A stretch of 64,000 bases of DNA from Marinobacter sp. X15-166B. GTDB taxonomy: Bacteria > Pseudomonadota > Gammaproteobacteria > Pseudomonadales > Oleiphilaceae. The stretch is from NCBI RefSeq assembly GCF_001752365.1, contig NZ_MEIY01000001.1:3256272-3320271 (forward strand). The letters run 5' to 3'. The notes beneath the pieces are model-generated. The model was not told where the DNA came from. It worked only from the letters and a program-made list of their open reading frames with translations, and searched no databases. This document shows, piece by piece, positions 19,247 to 31,005 of the stretch (positions within the stretch are counted from its first letter, which is position 1; each line of letters opens with the position of its first letter). Made by a program: the position numbers and the translations under genes.

Positions 19247-20932
19247 ATGACGGCCAGAAGTTTAACCGCCTTGCTGTGTGTTGGTATTTTATCCAGCGGT
19301 TGCAGTTCACTACGCCCCATGCTGCCCGACTGGACCGGCACCGCCGGCGAGCCGGCCGAAGCGGAAGTGCTCGACTCTGAGGCGCTTCAGGTTGCCGCCG
19401 GCGAAGGCGTGACCGACCTGGACGATTCCATCGCCCCGCACATGCAAGCGACCGCCAGACAAGCACGGGAAAAACTCGACACATCGACGGGCGCCACTTC
19501 GGAAGCCGACACCCCCAATGATTTATGGGACCGGTTGCGCGCCGGGTTCGCCCTCGATCACAACGCTGACAACCCACGGGTACGGCAACAGCTGGACTGG
19601 TATCGCAAGCACCCCGCGTACATTGCCCGGGTGAGCGAGCGTGGTCGCCGGTATCTCCATTACATCGTCAACGAGACTGAAAAACGCGGTCTGCCCGGCG
19701 AACTGGCCCTGCTGCCCATCGTGGAAAGTGCATTTGATCCCTTCGCCTATTCCCACGGGCGTGCCGCCGGCCTGTGGCAGTTCATTCCGTCTACGGGTAA
19801 GTATTTCGGGTTGACCCAAAGCTGGTGGCACGATGAGCGTAGAGACGTATTGGCCGCCACCGATGCTGCGCTCACCTATCTCGATCGCCTGGCCAAACGC
19901 TTTGACGGCGATTACATGCTGGCTCTGGCGGCTTACAACAGTGGCGGAGGCACGGTTTCAAAAGCCATGCGGAAGAACCGCCAGCGTAACCGGCCCACCG
20001 ACTACTGGTCTTTGCAACTGCCGCGGGAAACCCGCGAGTATGTGCCCAAGCTGCTCGCTCTGGCGCAAATTTTCGACAACCCGCAAGCCTACGGGATCGA
20101 ATTGCCGACCATCGAGGACCAGCCGTTTTTTGACGTAGTCGATACCGGCGGCCAGATAGACCTGGCGCAAGCGGCGAAACTTGCCGGGGTCAGCGTAGAC
20201 GAAATTTACCTGCTCAACCCGTCCTACAACCGCTGGGCCACTTCGCCTTCCGGCCCCCACCGCCTGCTGGTTCCGGTGGACAACAGCGACCGGCTCCGCT
20301 CCGGGCTGGCAGCCCTGGACCCCGCCGAACGGGTGTCCTGGCAACATTACAAGATCGCTTCCGGAGACAATCTGTCGACCATCGCCAGGAAGTTTGGCAC
20401 CACCACCGCAGTCATTCGGGAGGTCAACAATCTGCGCGGCGACTTTATCAGAGCCGGCCAGCAACTGCTGATTCCCACCGCCACCAAGGGGGCGTCGAGT
20501 TACGCTCTCAGCGAGAGTCAGCGGCTGGCCAAAACCCAGGCCCGCGGCGGCCAGCGCAGTAACGGCACCCGGATTGAGCACCTGGTCAAACCCGGCGACA
20601 CCTTCTGGGACATCGCCCGCAGCCACGGTGTCTCGGTGCGGGCAGTGGCCAAATGGAACAATATGGCCCCGGGCGACCCTCTGATACCGGGCCAGCGTCT
20701 GGTGGTCTGGTCAAACAACGCAACACCCGCCACGCTGGCCAGCGCCCGCGACCGTGCCATGGTGCGCAGGGTGGGTTATCGGGTGCGCAGAGGGGATTCA
20801 TTAACGGCGATTGCCAACCGGTTTTCCGTCAATGTGAGCGACATCGCCAGTTGGAACAAGATCAATACCGCCCGCTATCTGCAGCCCGGCCAAAGTCTGG
20901 TACTCTACGTCGATGTGCGCAACAGCCCCTGA
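19247..20932 (+). CDS. mltD: Membrane-bound lytic murein transglycosylase D with LysM repeats
   Basis: 561 residues. A lipoprotein signal ends at Cys19 (LSSGC), placing the protein at the outer membrane. The SLT domain (about 120-290) has the catalytic Glu in PIVESAFDP and then GLWQFIPSTGKYFGL. Three clear LysM peptidoglycan-binding repeats follow (KIASGDNLSTIARKFG, LVKPGDTFWDIARSHG, RVRRGDSLTAIANRFS); a weaker fourth precedes them. It cleaves glycan strands to 1,6-anhydro-muropeptides. ATG 19247 has GGAAGA six bases upstream. The yejABEF genes follow 26 bases later. Confidence 0.93.
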   Translation: MTARSLTALLCVGILSSGCSSLRPMLPDWTGTAGEPAEAEVLDSEALQVAAGEGVTDLDDSIAPHMQATARQAREKLDTSTGATSEADTPNDLWDRLRAGFALDHNADNPRVRQQLDWYRKHPAYIARVSERGRRYLHYIVNETEKRGLPGELALLPIVESAFDPFAYSHGRAAGLWQFIPSTGKYFGLTQSWWHDERRDVLAATDAALTYLDRLAKRFDGDYMLALAAYNSGGGTVSKAMRKNRQRNRPTDYWSLQLPRETREYVPKLLALAQIFDNPQAYGIELPTIEDQPFFDVVDTGGQIDLAQAAKLAGVSVDEIYLLNPSYNRWATSPSGPHRLLVPVDNSDRLRSGLAALDPAERVSWQHYKIASGDNLSTIARKFGTTTAVIREVNNLRGDFIRAGQQLLIPTATKGASSYALSESQRLAKTQARGGQRSNGTRIEHLVKPGDTFWDIARSHGVSVRAVAKWNNMAPGDPLIPGQRLVVWSNNATPATLASARDRAMVRRVGYRVRRGDSLTAIANRFSVNVSDIASWNKINTARYLQPGQSLVLYVDVRNSP

Positions 20933-20958
20933 GACGGTTCTCTTAACGATAACAACGG

Positions 20959-22800
20959 ATGTGTGCGAACCCCATGGCAACAAATCGGATAGTTTCATAC
21001 CCACGATTCCTGTATTGCATCGCCGCCCTGCTAATCGCGCCTGCGTTATCCCCGGCGGCAGAAACCACACCCATGCATGGCATCGCCATGCATGGCGAGC
21101 CCGCCTACCCCGCTGGGTTCAAGCATTTTGAGTATGTGAACCCCGACGCTCCCAAGGGCGGCACCCTCACCCTGGGAGTCGTTGCCAACGGGTATGACTC
21201 CTTTAACCCCTTTGTCACCCGTGGGATCGCTGCGGCCGGCATCAACCGCTACCTCTATGACACACTGATGGAAGCTTCCGCCGACGAACCGTTCAGTGCC
21301 TACGGGCTCATCGCCGAATCCATCGAGGTGCCTGAAGACCGCAGTTACGTCATTTTCAACTTGCGCAAAGAAGCCCGCTTTCACGACGGCGAGCCGATCA
21401 CGGCAGACGACGTCAAATTCTCCTTCGACACCCTGACCACCGAAGGCCACCCGTTTTATCGTAACTATTACGCCGACGTCAGTAAGATCACCATCGACAC
21501 CCCCCATCGCATCCGGTTTGATTTCGGCCACAGCAACAATCGGGAGTTGCCGCTGATTCTGGGGCAACTGCCCATACTGCCCAAACATTACTGGCAGCAG
21601 CATAGCTTCAGCGACAGCAATCTCGTCCCTCCTGTGGGCAGCGGCCCCTACCGCATCGGCCGATTTGATGCCGGTCGCTCCATCACCTATACCCGGGTAG
21701 AGGATTACTGGGCCGAGCAGATCCCGGTGCGCAAAGGCCGTTTCAATTTCGACGCCATCCATTATGACTATTACTCCGACGATACGGTGGCACTGGAGGC
21801 GTTCAAGGCCGGCAATTACGATTTCAGGCTGGAATCGTCCGCGAAAAACTGGGCCACCGCGTACCAGGGGGCCCGGTTCGAGGATGGTCGCATCAAAGTG
21901 GAAGCACTGGCTCACAACCGTCCGGTGGGCTTGCAGGGGTTTGTCTACAACACCCGCAAACCCCAGTTTGCCGATCCGAAAGTGCGGGCCGCGCTCGCCT
22001 ACGCCTTCGACTTCAACTGGACCAACACCAACCTGTTTTACGGTCAATACACCCGCACCAGCAGCTATTTTGAAAACAGCGAACTGGCGTCCAGGGGGCT
22101 GCCGCAAGGCGAAGAACTTGCGATCCTTGAACGCTATCGCGACCAATTGCCGGAATCGGTGTTCACCGAGGTGTATCAACCACCCGCCACCACGGGCAAA
22201 TACGGCATGCGCGACAATCTCAGAACCGCCATTAACCTGCTCAACGAGGCGGGATATGAGATCCGCGACCGCAAAATGGTCAACACCCGCACCGGCCAGC
22301 CGCTCCAATTTGAGATTCTCATGCACCAGAAAAACTTCGAGCGGCTGGTGCTGCCGTTCAAAAACAACCTGGCCCGCATCGGCATCGACATGACCGTGCG
22401 CATGGTGGACACCAACCAGTACATCCGCCGGGTGCGCAGCTTCGACTACGACATGATTACCCAGGTGCTGCCACAATCCGACTCCCCCGGTAACGAACAA
22501 CGGGAATACTGGTCCTCCACCACCCGGGACGTAGAGGGCTCGCGCAACTACATGGGCGTCCACGACCCGGTGGTCGACGAACTGATCGAGCTGGTCATCC
22601 AGGCACCGGACCGTGAAGCCCTGATCCACCGCACCCGGGCGCTCGACCGGGTCTTGCTGCACGGTTACTACACCATCCCCCAATGGTATCTGTCGACCGA
22701 CCGGATAGCTTACTGGGCCCAACTGCAGCACCCCGAAACGATTCCCAAAAACGGTATCGATCTCGATAACTGGTGGGTTGCAGGCCAGGAGCGCCAATAA
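20959..22800 (+). CDS. yejA: ABC transporter periplasmic solute-binding protein, YejA type
   Basis: 613 residues, SBP family 5 (oligopeptide-binding). A signal peptide (hydrophobic stretch YCIAALLIAPALSPAAE) is followed by the YejA signature HGIAMHGEPAYPAGFKHFEY and by FNLRKEARFHDGEPITADDV, typical of the family. It captures peptides or muropeptides in the periplasm for YejBEF. The start at 20959 or ATG 20974 is not fixed by a clear ribosome site. It lies between mltD and yejB, with 3 bases to yejB. Confidence 0.9.
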   Translation: MCANPMATNRIVSYPRFLYCIAALLIAPALSPAAETTPMHGIAMHGEPAYPAGFKHFEYVNPDAPKGGTLTLGVVANGYDSFNPFVTRGIAAAGINRYLYDTLMEASADEPFSAYGLIAESIEVPEDRSYVIFNLRKEARFHDGEPITADDVKFSFDTLTTEGHPFYRNYYADVSKITIDTPHRIRFDFGHSNNRELPLILGQLPILPKHYWQQHSFSDSNLVPPVGSGPYRIGRFDAGRSITYTRVEDYWAEQIPVRKGRFNFDAIHYDYYSDDTVALEAFKAGNYDFRLESSAKNWATAYQGARFEDGRIKVEALAHNRPVGLQGFVYNTRKPQFADPKVRAALAYAFDFNWTNTNLFYGQYTRTSSYFENSELASRGLPQGEELAILERYRDQLPESVFTEVYQPPATTGKYGMRDNLRTAINLLNEAGYEIRDRKMVNTRTGQPLQFEILMHQKNFERLVLPFKNNLARIGIDMTVRMVDTNQYIRRVRSFDYDMITQVLPQSDSPGNEQREYWSSTTRDVEGSRNYMGVHDPVVDELIELVIQAPDREALIHRTRALDRVLLHGYYTIPQWYLSTDRIAYWAQLQHPETIPKNGIDLDNWWVAGQERQ

Positions 22801-22803
22801 CCA

Positions 22804-23883
22804 ATGGGAGGTTATATACTACGCCGCCTGGCCCTGATCATTCCCACCCTGATCGGGATTATGCTGCTCAATTTTGTGATTATTCAGGCCGCCCCCGGGG
22901 GTCCGATCGAGCAGTTCATTGCCGAGATGGAAGGCCACGGTGGCGGTGCGCTGGCCCGGGCCACCGGCGGTGGCGGCAGTGAAGTGGTGTCCGCCACTGC
23001 CGACTCCCGGGGCAGCCGGGGGTTGCCCAAAGAGCTGATTCAGGAGCTGGAGGTGATGTACGGTTTCGACCGCCCCGCCCACGAACGGTTCGCAAAAATG
23101 CTTTGGGATTACGCCCGCTTTGATTTTGGCGACTCGTTTTTTCGCAACCGCACCGTCACCGAACTGATCATCGACAAAATGCCGGTGTCCATCTCGCTGG
23201 GCCTCTGGTCAACCCTGATCATCTACCTGATATCCATTCCTCTGGGCATCCGTAAAGCGATCACCGACGGCTCCCGCTTCGACGTGTGGAGCAGCTCGGT
23301 CATTGTCGTGGGTTACGCCATTCCCGGCTTTTTATTTGCCATTCTGCTGATTGTGCTGTTTGCCGGCGGCAGCTATTTCGACTGGTTTCCTCTGCGGGGT
23401 CTGACCTCGGTCAACTTTGATGAATTGAATTGGTACCAGAAAATCGGCGACTACTTCTGGCATCTGGCGCTGCCGGTGACCGCCAACGTAATCGGCGGCT
23501 TTGCCACGCTAACGCTACTGACCAAGAATTCCTTTCTGGATGAAATCAGCAAACACTACGTGGTTACCGCGCGGGCCAAAGGTCTGGAAGAGCGTCAGGT
23601 GCTGTACGGCCACGTGTTCCGCAACGCCATGCTGATTGTCATCGCCAGTTTGCCGGGTGTGCTGGTGTCGCTGTTCTTTACCGGTTCGCTGCTGATCGAA
23701 GTGATTTTCTCCCTCGACGGCCTGGGGCTGCTCGGGTTCGAGGCGGCCCTGAACCGGGACTACCCGGTCATCTTCGGTACCCTGTTCATTTTCACCCTGA
23801 TGGGGCTGGTACTGAAGCTGGTGAGCGACATCACCTATGTACTGGTGGACCCGCGCATCGACTTCGAAAGCAGGGAGCGCTGA
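22804..23883 (+). CDS. yejB: ABC transporter permease YejB
   Basis: 359 residues, binding-protein-dependent permease with an N-terminal helix ([20 protein letters not shown]), a periplasmic loop of about 100 residues and five further helices. The cytoplasmic EAA loop is in [23 protein letters not shown]. YejB pairs with YejE to form the channel. The DppB/YejB start motif and gene order identify it. Confidence 0.94.
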   Translation: MGGYILRRLALIIPTLIGIMLLNFVIIQAAPGGPIEQFIAEMEGHGGGALARATGGGGSEVVSATADSRGSRGLPKELIQELEVMYGFDRPAHERFAKMLWDYARFDFGDSFFRNRTVTELIIDKMPVSISLGLWSTLIIYLISIPLGIRKAITDGSRFDVWSSSVIVVGYAIPGFLFAILLIVLFAGGSYFDWFPLRGLTSVNFDELNWYQKIGDYFWHLALPVTANVIGGFATLTLLTKNSFLDEISKHYVVTARAKGLEERQVLYGHVFRNAMLIVIASLPGVLVSLFFTGSLLIEVIFSLDGLGLLGFEAALNRDYPVIFGTLFIFTLMGLVLKLVSDITYVLVDPRIDFESRER

Positions 23884-23885
23884 CC

Positions 23886-24914
23886 GTGCGAATGGCAATG
23901 CTTTCTCCCATACAACGGCGGCGGCTGACCAATTTCCGCCGCAACCGCCGTGGTTACTGGTCGCTGTGGGCGTTTATTCTCCTCTTTGGACTGTCCCTGA
24001 TCGCGGAACTGATCGCCAATGACTCGCCCTTACTGGTGTCCTACCAGGGCACCCTGTACGCGCCGGTGGTGCAGTCGATTCCGGAGGATACCTTTGGCGG
24101 CTTCCTGCCCACGGAAACCGATTATCGGGATCCGTTTATCCAGGAGCAAATCGAAGCCGATGGCTGGATGCTCTGGCCGCCAATCCGCTTCAGCTACAAC
24201 ACCATCAACTATCAACTGGAAGTGCCCTCACCGGCACCACCGTCGGCGGAAAACTGGCTGGGCACCGACGATCAGGGCCGGGATGTGGCCGCCAGAGTCA
24301 TCTATGGCTTCAGGATTTCCGTGCTGTTCGGCCTGACCCTCACTTTCTTCAGTTGCATTGTGGGGGTGGCAGTGGGCGCGATTCAGGGGTTCTATGGCGG
24401 CAAAATCGACCTGGTGGGCCAACGCTTTCTGGAAGTCTGGTCGGGACTCCCGGTGCTTTACCTGCTGATCATCCTGTCCAGCGTTGTGCAGCCCAATTTC
24501 TGGTGGCTGCTGGGCATCATGTTGCTGTTCAGCTGGATGGGGCTGGTGGACGTGGTCCGGGCGGAGTTCCTCCGCGCCCGCAACTTCGAGTATGTGCGGG
24601 CGGCCCGGGCGCTGGGCCTGAGCAACCGGCTGATCATGTTCCGTCACATACTGCCCAACGCCATGGTGGCCACGCTGACCTTTTTACCCTTCATCCTCAG
24701 TGGCGCGATCACCGGACTCACGTCGCTGGATTTTCTCGGTTTTGGTTTGCCCTCGGGCTCGCCGTCTCTTGGGGAACTGATTGCTCAGGGCAAGGCCAAT
24801 TTGCACGCCCCCTGGCTGGGCGTATCCGCCTTTGTCAGCCTTGCGCTCATGCTCACCCTGCTGGTGTTTATTGGCGAAGCGGTGCGCGATGCGTTTGACC
24901 CGAGGAAGAACTGA
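23886..24914 (+). CDS. yejE: ABC transporter permease YejE
   Basis: 342 residues. The N-terminal RRRLTNFRRNRRGYWSLWAF is the positively charged segment common to DppC/YejE permeases; a large periplasmic insert (about 45-130) and five helices follow. The EAA loop is YVRAARALGLSNRLIMFRHILPNA. It starts at GTG 23886, two bases after the yejB stop; ATG 23892 is an alternative. Confidence 0.94.
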   Translation: MRMAMLSPIQRRRLTNFRRNRRGYWSLWAFILLFGLSLIAELIANDSPLLVSYQGTLYAPVVQSIPEDTFGGFLPTETDYRDPFIQEQIEADGWMLWPPIRFSYNTINYQLEVPSPAPPSAENWLGTDDQGRDVAARVIYGFRISVLFGLTLTFFSCIVGVAVGAIQGFYGGKIDLVGQRFLEVWSGLPVLYLLIILSSVVQPNFWWLLGIMLLFSWMGLVDVVRAEFLRARNFEYVRAARALGLSNRLIMFRHILPNAMVATLTFLPFILSGAITGLTSLDFLGFGLPSGSPSLGELIAQGKANLHAPWLGVSAFVSLALMLTLLVFIGEAVRDAFDPRKN

Positions 24915-24915
24915 C

Positions 24916-26538
24916 ATGTCTGCCCTGCTGGAAATTACCGATTTGTCGATTGCCTTCGACGGCCACACCAAGGTGGTCGACCAACTTTCCCTGTCGCTGA
25001 ATCCTGCAGAGACGCTGGCACTGGTGGGCGAAAGTGGCTCCGGCAAATCGGTGTCCGCACTGTCCATACTGCGCCTGCTGGATGAGCGCCACGTACGCTA
25101 CCCCTCCGGTGCCATCCGGTTCGAAGGGGAAGATCTGCTAAGAGTGCCGGAAAAACGATTACGGCAGCTGCGCGGCCGGCGCATCAGCATGATCTTTCAG
25201 GAGCCGATGACCTCCCTGAACCCTCTGCATACGGTGGAAAAGCAAATCGGCGAAACCCTGGCACTGCACAAGGGGTTGCGCGGGCCGCAAGCACGCCAAC
25301 GCTGTATCGAACTGCTGGATCTGGTGGGCATTGCCGAGCCAGAAACCCGGCTGTCCAGCTACCCCCATCAACTGTCCGGCGGACAGAAGCAGCGGGTGAT
25401 GATTGCCATGGCGCTGGCCAATGAGCCGGATATTCTGATTGCCGACGAGCCAACCACCGCCCTCGACGTGACGGTACAGAAACAAGTGCTCGAGCTGCTG
25501 GCCGAGCTGCAGCGCAAATTCAAGATGGCAGTGCTGCTGATTACCCACGACCTGTCGATTGTCCGGCGTTATGCGGACCGGGTGGCCGTGCTCGAGCGGG
25601 GCGTACTGGTTGAGCAGGGCGAGACCGGGGTGCTGTTCACGCAGCCCCAACACCCTTACACCCGGCGCTTGCTGGGCGCCGAGCCGCCGGCGGCTCCCCC
25701 GGAGTCCCCGGCGGCGAGCGAACAACCACTGTTGCAGGTAGAGGGTCTGAACGTTCACTTTGTGACCGGGAAAACCCTGCTGGGGCGCACCAAATCGACT
25801 TTTCATGCGGTGCAGGACGTCAGCTTCAGCCTGCCCCGTGGACAGACCCTCGGAATTGTAGGCGAAAGCGGGAGTGGCAAGACCACCATTGGCCACGCCT
25901 TGCTGAAACTGACCCCCAGCCAGGGCGCGGTGCAGATCGCCGGCGAACGGCTTGACCAGCTCGACCAGAGGGCATTCCGCCCCTACCGGCAACGCATCCA
26001 GATTGTGTTCCAGGACCCGTTTGGCAGTCTGAGCCCACGCATGTCGATCTCGCAAATCATCGGTGAGGGGCTGGAGATTCACCATCCGGGGCCACCCCAG
26101 GATCATGAGGCCAAGGTCGTGCAGGCACTGCAGGATGTCGGTCTGGATCCGGAGGCACGACACCGCTATCCCCACGAGTTTTCCGGCGGTCAGCGGCAGC
26201 GTATCGCCATCGCCCGTGCCTTGGTGCTGCAGCCCGAAATTATTGTGCTGGACGAACCGACCTCGGCGCTGGACCGCACCGTGCAGATTCAGGTCATTGA
26301 GCTGCTGCGGGATTTGCAGCAGCGTTACGGACTGAGCTATCTGTTCATCAGCCACGATCTGGCGGTGGTGCGGGCGTTAAGCCACAAGCTGCTGGTCCTT
26401 CGGCGGGGGCAGGTGGTCGAATGCGGCGACGCCGGCAGGGTGTTCTCTGCGCCCCAGTCCCCCTACACCCGGGAACTGCTGAGCGCCGCGCTGTTCTACC
26501 AAAACACCTCACATAAAAAACCGAACCAACTACCGTAG
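24916..26538 (+). CDS. yejF: ABC transporter ATP-binding protein YejF (tandem ATPase)
   Basis: 540 residues with two complete nucleotide-binding domains in one chain. The first has GESGSGKS, LSGGQKQR and LIADEPTTALD; the second has GESGSGKT, FSGGQRQR and VLDEPTSALD. This double-ATPase layout is characteristic of YejF, which energises uptake through YejBE. The ATG at 24916 is one base after the yejE stop. It closes the mltD-yejABEF run. Confidence 0.95.
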   Translation: MSALLEITDLSIAFDGHTKVVDQLSLSLNPAETLALVGESGSGKSVSALSILRLLDERHVRYPSGAIRFEGEDLLRVPEKRLRQLRGRRISMIFQEPMTSLNPLHTVEKQIGETLALHKGLRGPQARQRCIELLDLVGIAEPETRLSSYPHQLSGGQKQRVMIAMALANEPDILIADEPTTALDVTVQKQVLELLAELQRKFKMAVLLITHDLSIVRRYADRVAVLERGVLVEQGETGVLFTQPQHPYTRRLLGAEPPAAPPESPAASEQPLLQVEGLNVHFVTGKTLLGRTKSTFHAVQDVSFSLPRGQTLGIVGESGSGKTTIGHALLKLTPSQGAVQIAGERLDQLDQRAFRPYRQRIQIVFQDPFGSLSPRMSISQIIGEGLEIHHPGPPQDHEAKVVQALQDVGLDPEARHRYPHEFSGGQRQRIAIARALVLQPEIIVLDEPTSALDRTVQIQVIELLRDLQQRYGLSYLFISHDLAVVRALSHKLLVLRRGQVVECGDAGRVFSAPQSPYTRELLSAALFYQNTSHKKPNQLP

Positions 26539-26625
26539 TCTCACCCACTACGACCAATTGAGTGTTACCCCTGTCACCGTCAATCGGGGATAATGCTCGA
26601 AACCAGCTTCTCAGGGAGAATAAAC

Positions 26626-27411
26626 ATGGGAATTCTTAGCGGTAAAAAAGTCCTGATTGTCGGACTTGCCAGCAAATTGTCGATCGCCGCCGGTATTGCC
26701 GAGGCGTTCCATCAACAGGGTGCCGAACTGGCATTCACCTACCAGAATGAAAAACTCAAATCCCGCATCGAGGGCTTTGCGGAAAGCTGGGGCAGTTCGC
26801 TGACATTCCCCTGTGACGTCACCAGTGATGAAGAAATCGAAGCGGTATTCACCGAACTCAACAAGCACTGGGACAAAGTGGACGTAATTGTTCACTCAGT
26901 CGGTTTTGCACCGGCCCACGAACTTGACGGCAACTACGTAGACGTCACCACCCGTGACGGTTTCCGCATCGCCCACGATATCAGTTCCTACAGTTTTGTA
27001 GCCCTCGCCAAGGCAGCCCGCGGTATGCTGAGCGAGAACGCCTCGCTGCTGACCCTGACCTACCTGGGCGCCGAACGCGTATTGCCCAACTACAACGTGA
27101 TGGGGCTTGCCAAGGCCTCACTGGAAGCCAACGTCCGCTACATGGCGGCCAGCCTGGGCCCTGACGGCATTCGTGTGAACGGCATCTCCGCCGGCCCGAT
27201 CCGCACACTGGCGGCTTCAGGCATCAAGAGTTTCCGCAAGATGCTGGCCGAAAATGCCAAGCAGACGCCGATGCGTCGCAACGTGACCATTGACGAAGTG
27301 GGTAACGCCGCCGCGTTCCTGTGTTCCGACATGGCCAGCGGGGTTACCGGAGAAATCATGCACGTTGATGGTGGCTTCAACGTGACCGCCATGGGCGAAA
27401 TTCCGGAATAA
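26626..27411 (+). CDS. fabI: Enoyl-[acyl-carrier-protein] reductase FabI
   Basis: 261 residues, short-chain dehydrogenase fold, the usual FabI length. Key features are [13 protein letters not shown] (NADH site), HSVGFAP, and the catalytic Tyr-x6-Lys in YNVMGLAK. FabI carries out the last reduction in fatty-acid elongation and is the triclosan target. GGGAG lies before the ATG at 26626 and GATAAT at 26589-26594 is a possible -10. A terminator follows. Confidence 0.97.
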   Translation: MGILSGKKVLIVGLASKLSIAAGIAEAFHQQGAELAFTYQNEKLKSRIEGFAESWGSSLTFPCDVTSDEEIEAVFTELNKHWDKVDVIVHSVGFAPAHELDGNYVDVTTRDGFRIAHDISSYSFVALAKAARGMLSENASLLTLTYLGAERVLPNYNVMGLAKASLEANVRYMAASLGPDGIRVNGISAGPIRTLAASGIKSFRKMLAENAKQTPMRRNVTIDEVGNAAAFLCSDMASGVTGEIMHVDGGFNVTAMGEIPE

Positions 27412-27428
27412 CCGTCCGCCCTGCACCA

Positions 27429-27461
27429 CGGGCAACCGGAGCCCCCGGTTGCCCGTTTCTT
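27429..27461 (+). terminator. Terminator after fabI
   Basis: CGGGCAACCGG and CCGGTTGCCCG form an 11-bp stem around a 5-base loop, followed by TTTCTT. It starts 18 bases after the fabI stop. Confidence 0.78.
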
Positions 27462-27733
27462 CACTCCGTCTGCCCTCCGTCCGGGGCCGATATGAAACCG
27501 CCTGTCTCCTGAAAAGTCCCGCAGTACCAAACACTTGTCTTATGACCCTGCGCCGCATCAACAGCCCGTGGCTGCGCTGTGCACCGGTGAGATCGCGTTG
27601 CATTGAAGCTTAAAATACCGCAGTATATTCGGCTATCTACAGTCAACAATGCACAACCGCTCGTACTCACTGCGGGCAGCGCGGCGCTGTGCCCCTGCCC
27701 TGCCGAATGGTTTATTTCGAGGAAACAACAAGC

Positions 27734-28807
27734 ATGTCCGGCATCAAGATCGATAACGTCAATGTGGCCAGTCAGGAACCCTTGATCACCCCCAAGGCGC
27801 TGAAAGCGGAACTGCCGCTTTCCCCTGCAGCCGCCAAAACCGTCGCTGAAGGACGTCAGGCGATCTATGACATTCTGGACCGTAAAGATCACCGTCTGTT
27901 TATTGTGGTTGGTCCCTGTTCCATCCACGACGTCAAAGCGGCCCGGGAATACGCTGAAAAACTTAAAGCGCTGGCCGACGAAGTCAGTGACACCCTGTTG
28001 CTGGTCATGCGGGTCTATTTTGAAAAGCCGCGCACCACGGTGGGCTGGAAGGGTCTGATCAATGACCCGCACCTGAATGATACCTTTGACATTGAACAGG
28101 GCTTGCATATTGGCCGCCGGCTACTGCTGGATATTGCCGAGCTGGGCCTGCCGGCGGCGACCGAGGCCTTGGACCCGATTTCGCCCCAGTATCTTCAGGA
28201 CACGATTTCCTGGTCCGCGATTGGTGCCCGCACCACCGAATCCCAAACCCACCGCGAGATGAGCAGCGGCCTGTCGGTACCCATCGGTTTCAAGAACGGC
28301 ACCGACGGCAGTCTGGATGTGGTCGTCAACGCAATGCAATCGGTATCCTACCCGCACAACTTTCTGGGCATCGACCAGGAAGGCAGGGGTACCATCATTC
28401 GCACCAAAGGCAACGCCTACGGTCACGCCGTGCTGCGCGGCGGCGGTGGCAAGCCCAACTACGACTCGGTCAGTGTGACACTGTGTGAACAGGCTCTCGA
28501 AAAGGCCGGCCTGCGGCCCTCTATCATGGTGGACTGCAGCCACGCCAACTCCAGCAAAGATCCCGGGTTGCAACCACTGGTGATGCAGGACATCACCAGC
28601 CAAATTGTCGAAGGCAACACCTCTATCCAGGGGTTGATGGTGGAAAGCCACCTGAATTGGGGCAATCAGCCGATTTCGGCCAATCTGGACGAGTTGCAAT
28701 ACGGCGTGTCAGTTACCGACGCCTGCATCGACTGGCAAACCACGGAAACAGCGATTCGCGAAATGCACGCCAAGCTGAAAGACGTGCTGCCCAATCGCAA
28801 CCAGTAA
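27734..28807 (+). CDS. 3-deoxy-7-phosphoheptulonate (DAHP) synthase, class I
   Basis: 357 residues, class I-alpha DAHP synthase (AroF/G/H type). Recognisable blocks are VVGPCSIHD with the metal cysteine, VYFEKPRTTVGWKGLINDP for phosphoenolpyruvate and erythrose-4-phosphate, and IMVDCSHANSSKD. It begins the shikimate pathway. Which amino acid inhibits it cannot be read with confidence. The gap from the fabI terminator to the start (about 270 bases) has no gene I would support. The 3' end is 3 bases from convergent cobA. Confidence 0.95.
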   Translation: MSGIKIDNVNVASQEPLITPKALKAELPLSPAAAKTVAEGRQAIYDILDRKDHRLFIVVGPCSIHDVKAAREYAEKLKALADEVSDTLLLVMRVYFEKPRTTVGWKGLINDPHLNDTFDIEQGLHIGRRLLLDIAELGLPAATEALDPISPQYLQDTISWSAIGARTTESQTHREMSSGLSVPIGFKNGTDGSLDVVVNAMQSVSYPHNFLGIDQEGRGTIIRTKGNAYGHAVLRGGGGKPNYDSVSVTLCEQALEKAGLRPSIMVDCSHANSSKDPGLQPLVMQDITSQIVEGNTSIQGLMVESHLNWGNQPISANLDELQYGVSVTDACIDWQTTETAIREMHAKLKDVLPNRNQ

Positions 28808-28810
28808 GCG

Positions 28811-30954
<2,144 letters not shown>

Positions 30955-31005
30955 CTAGCCGCATTATACCCATGCAAATTGGCCAGGCTATGGTTGGGCG
31001 ATGGA

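Noticed and set aside
21046..22797. 583-codon open frame antisense to yejA
   Set aside because: It mirrors the codon periodicity of yejA, has no recognisable domain, and yejA is unambiguous. Long antisense frames are expected in GC-rich genes.
25159..26355. 398-codon open frame antisense to yejF
   Set aside because: Shadow of the duplicated ATPase; no motif and no plausible start.
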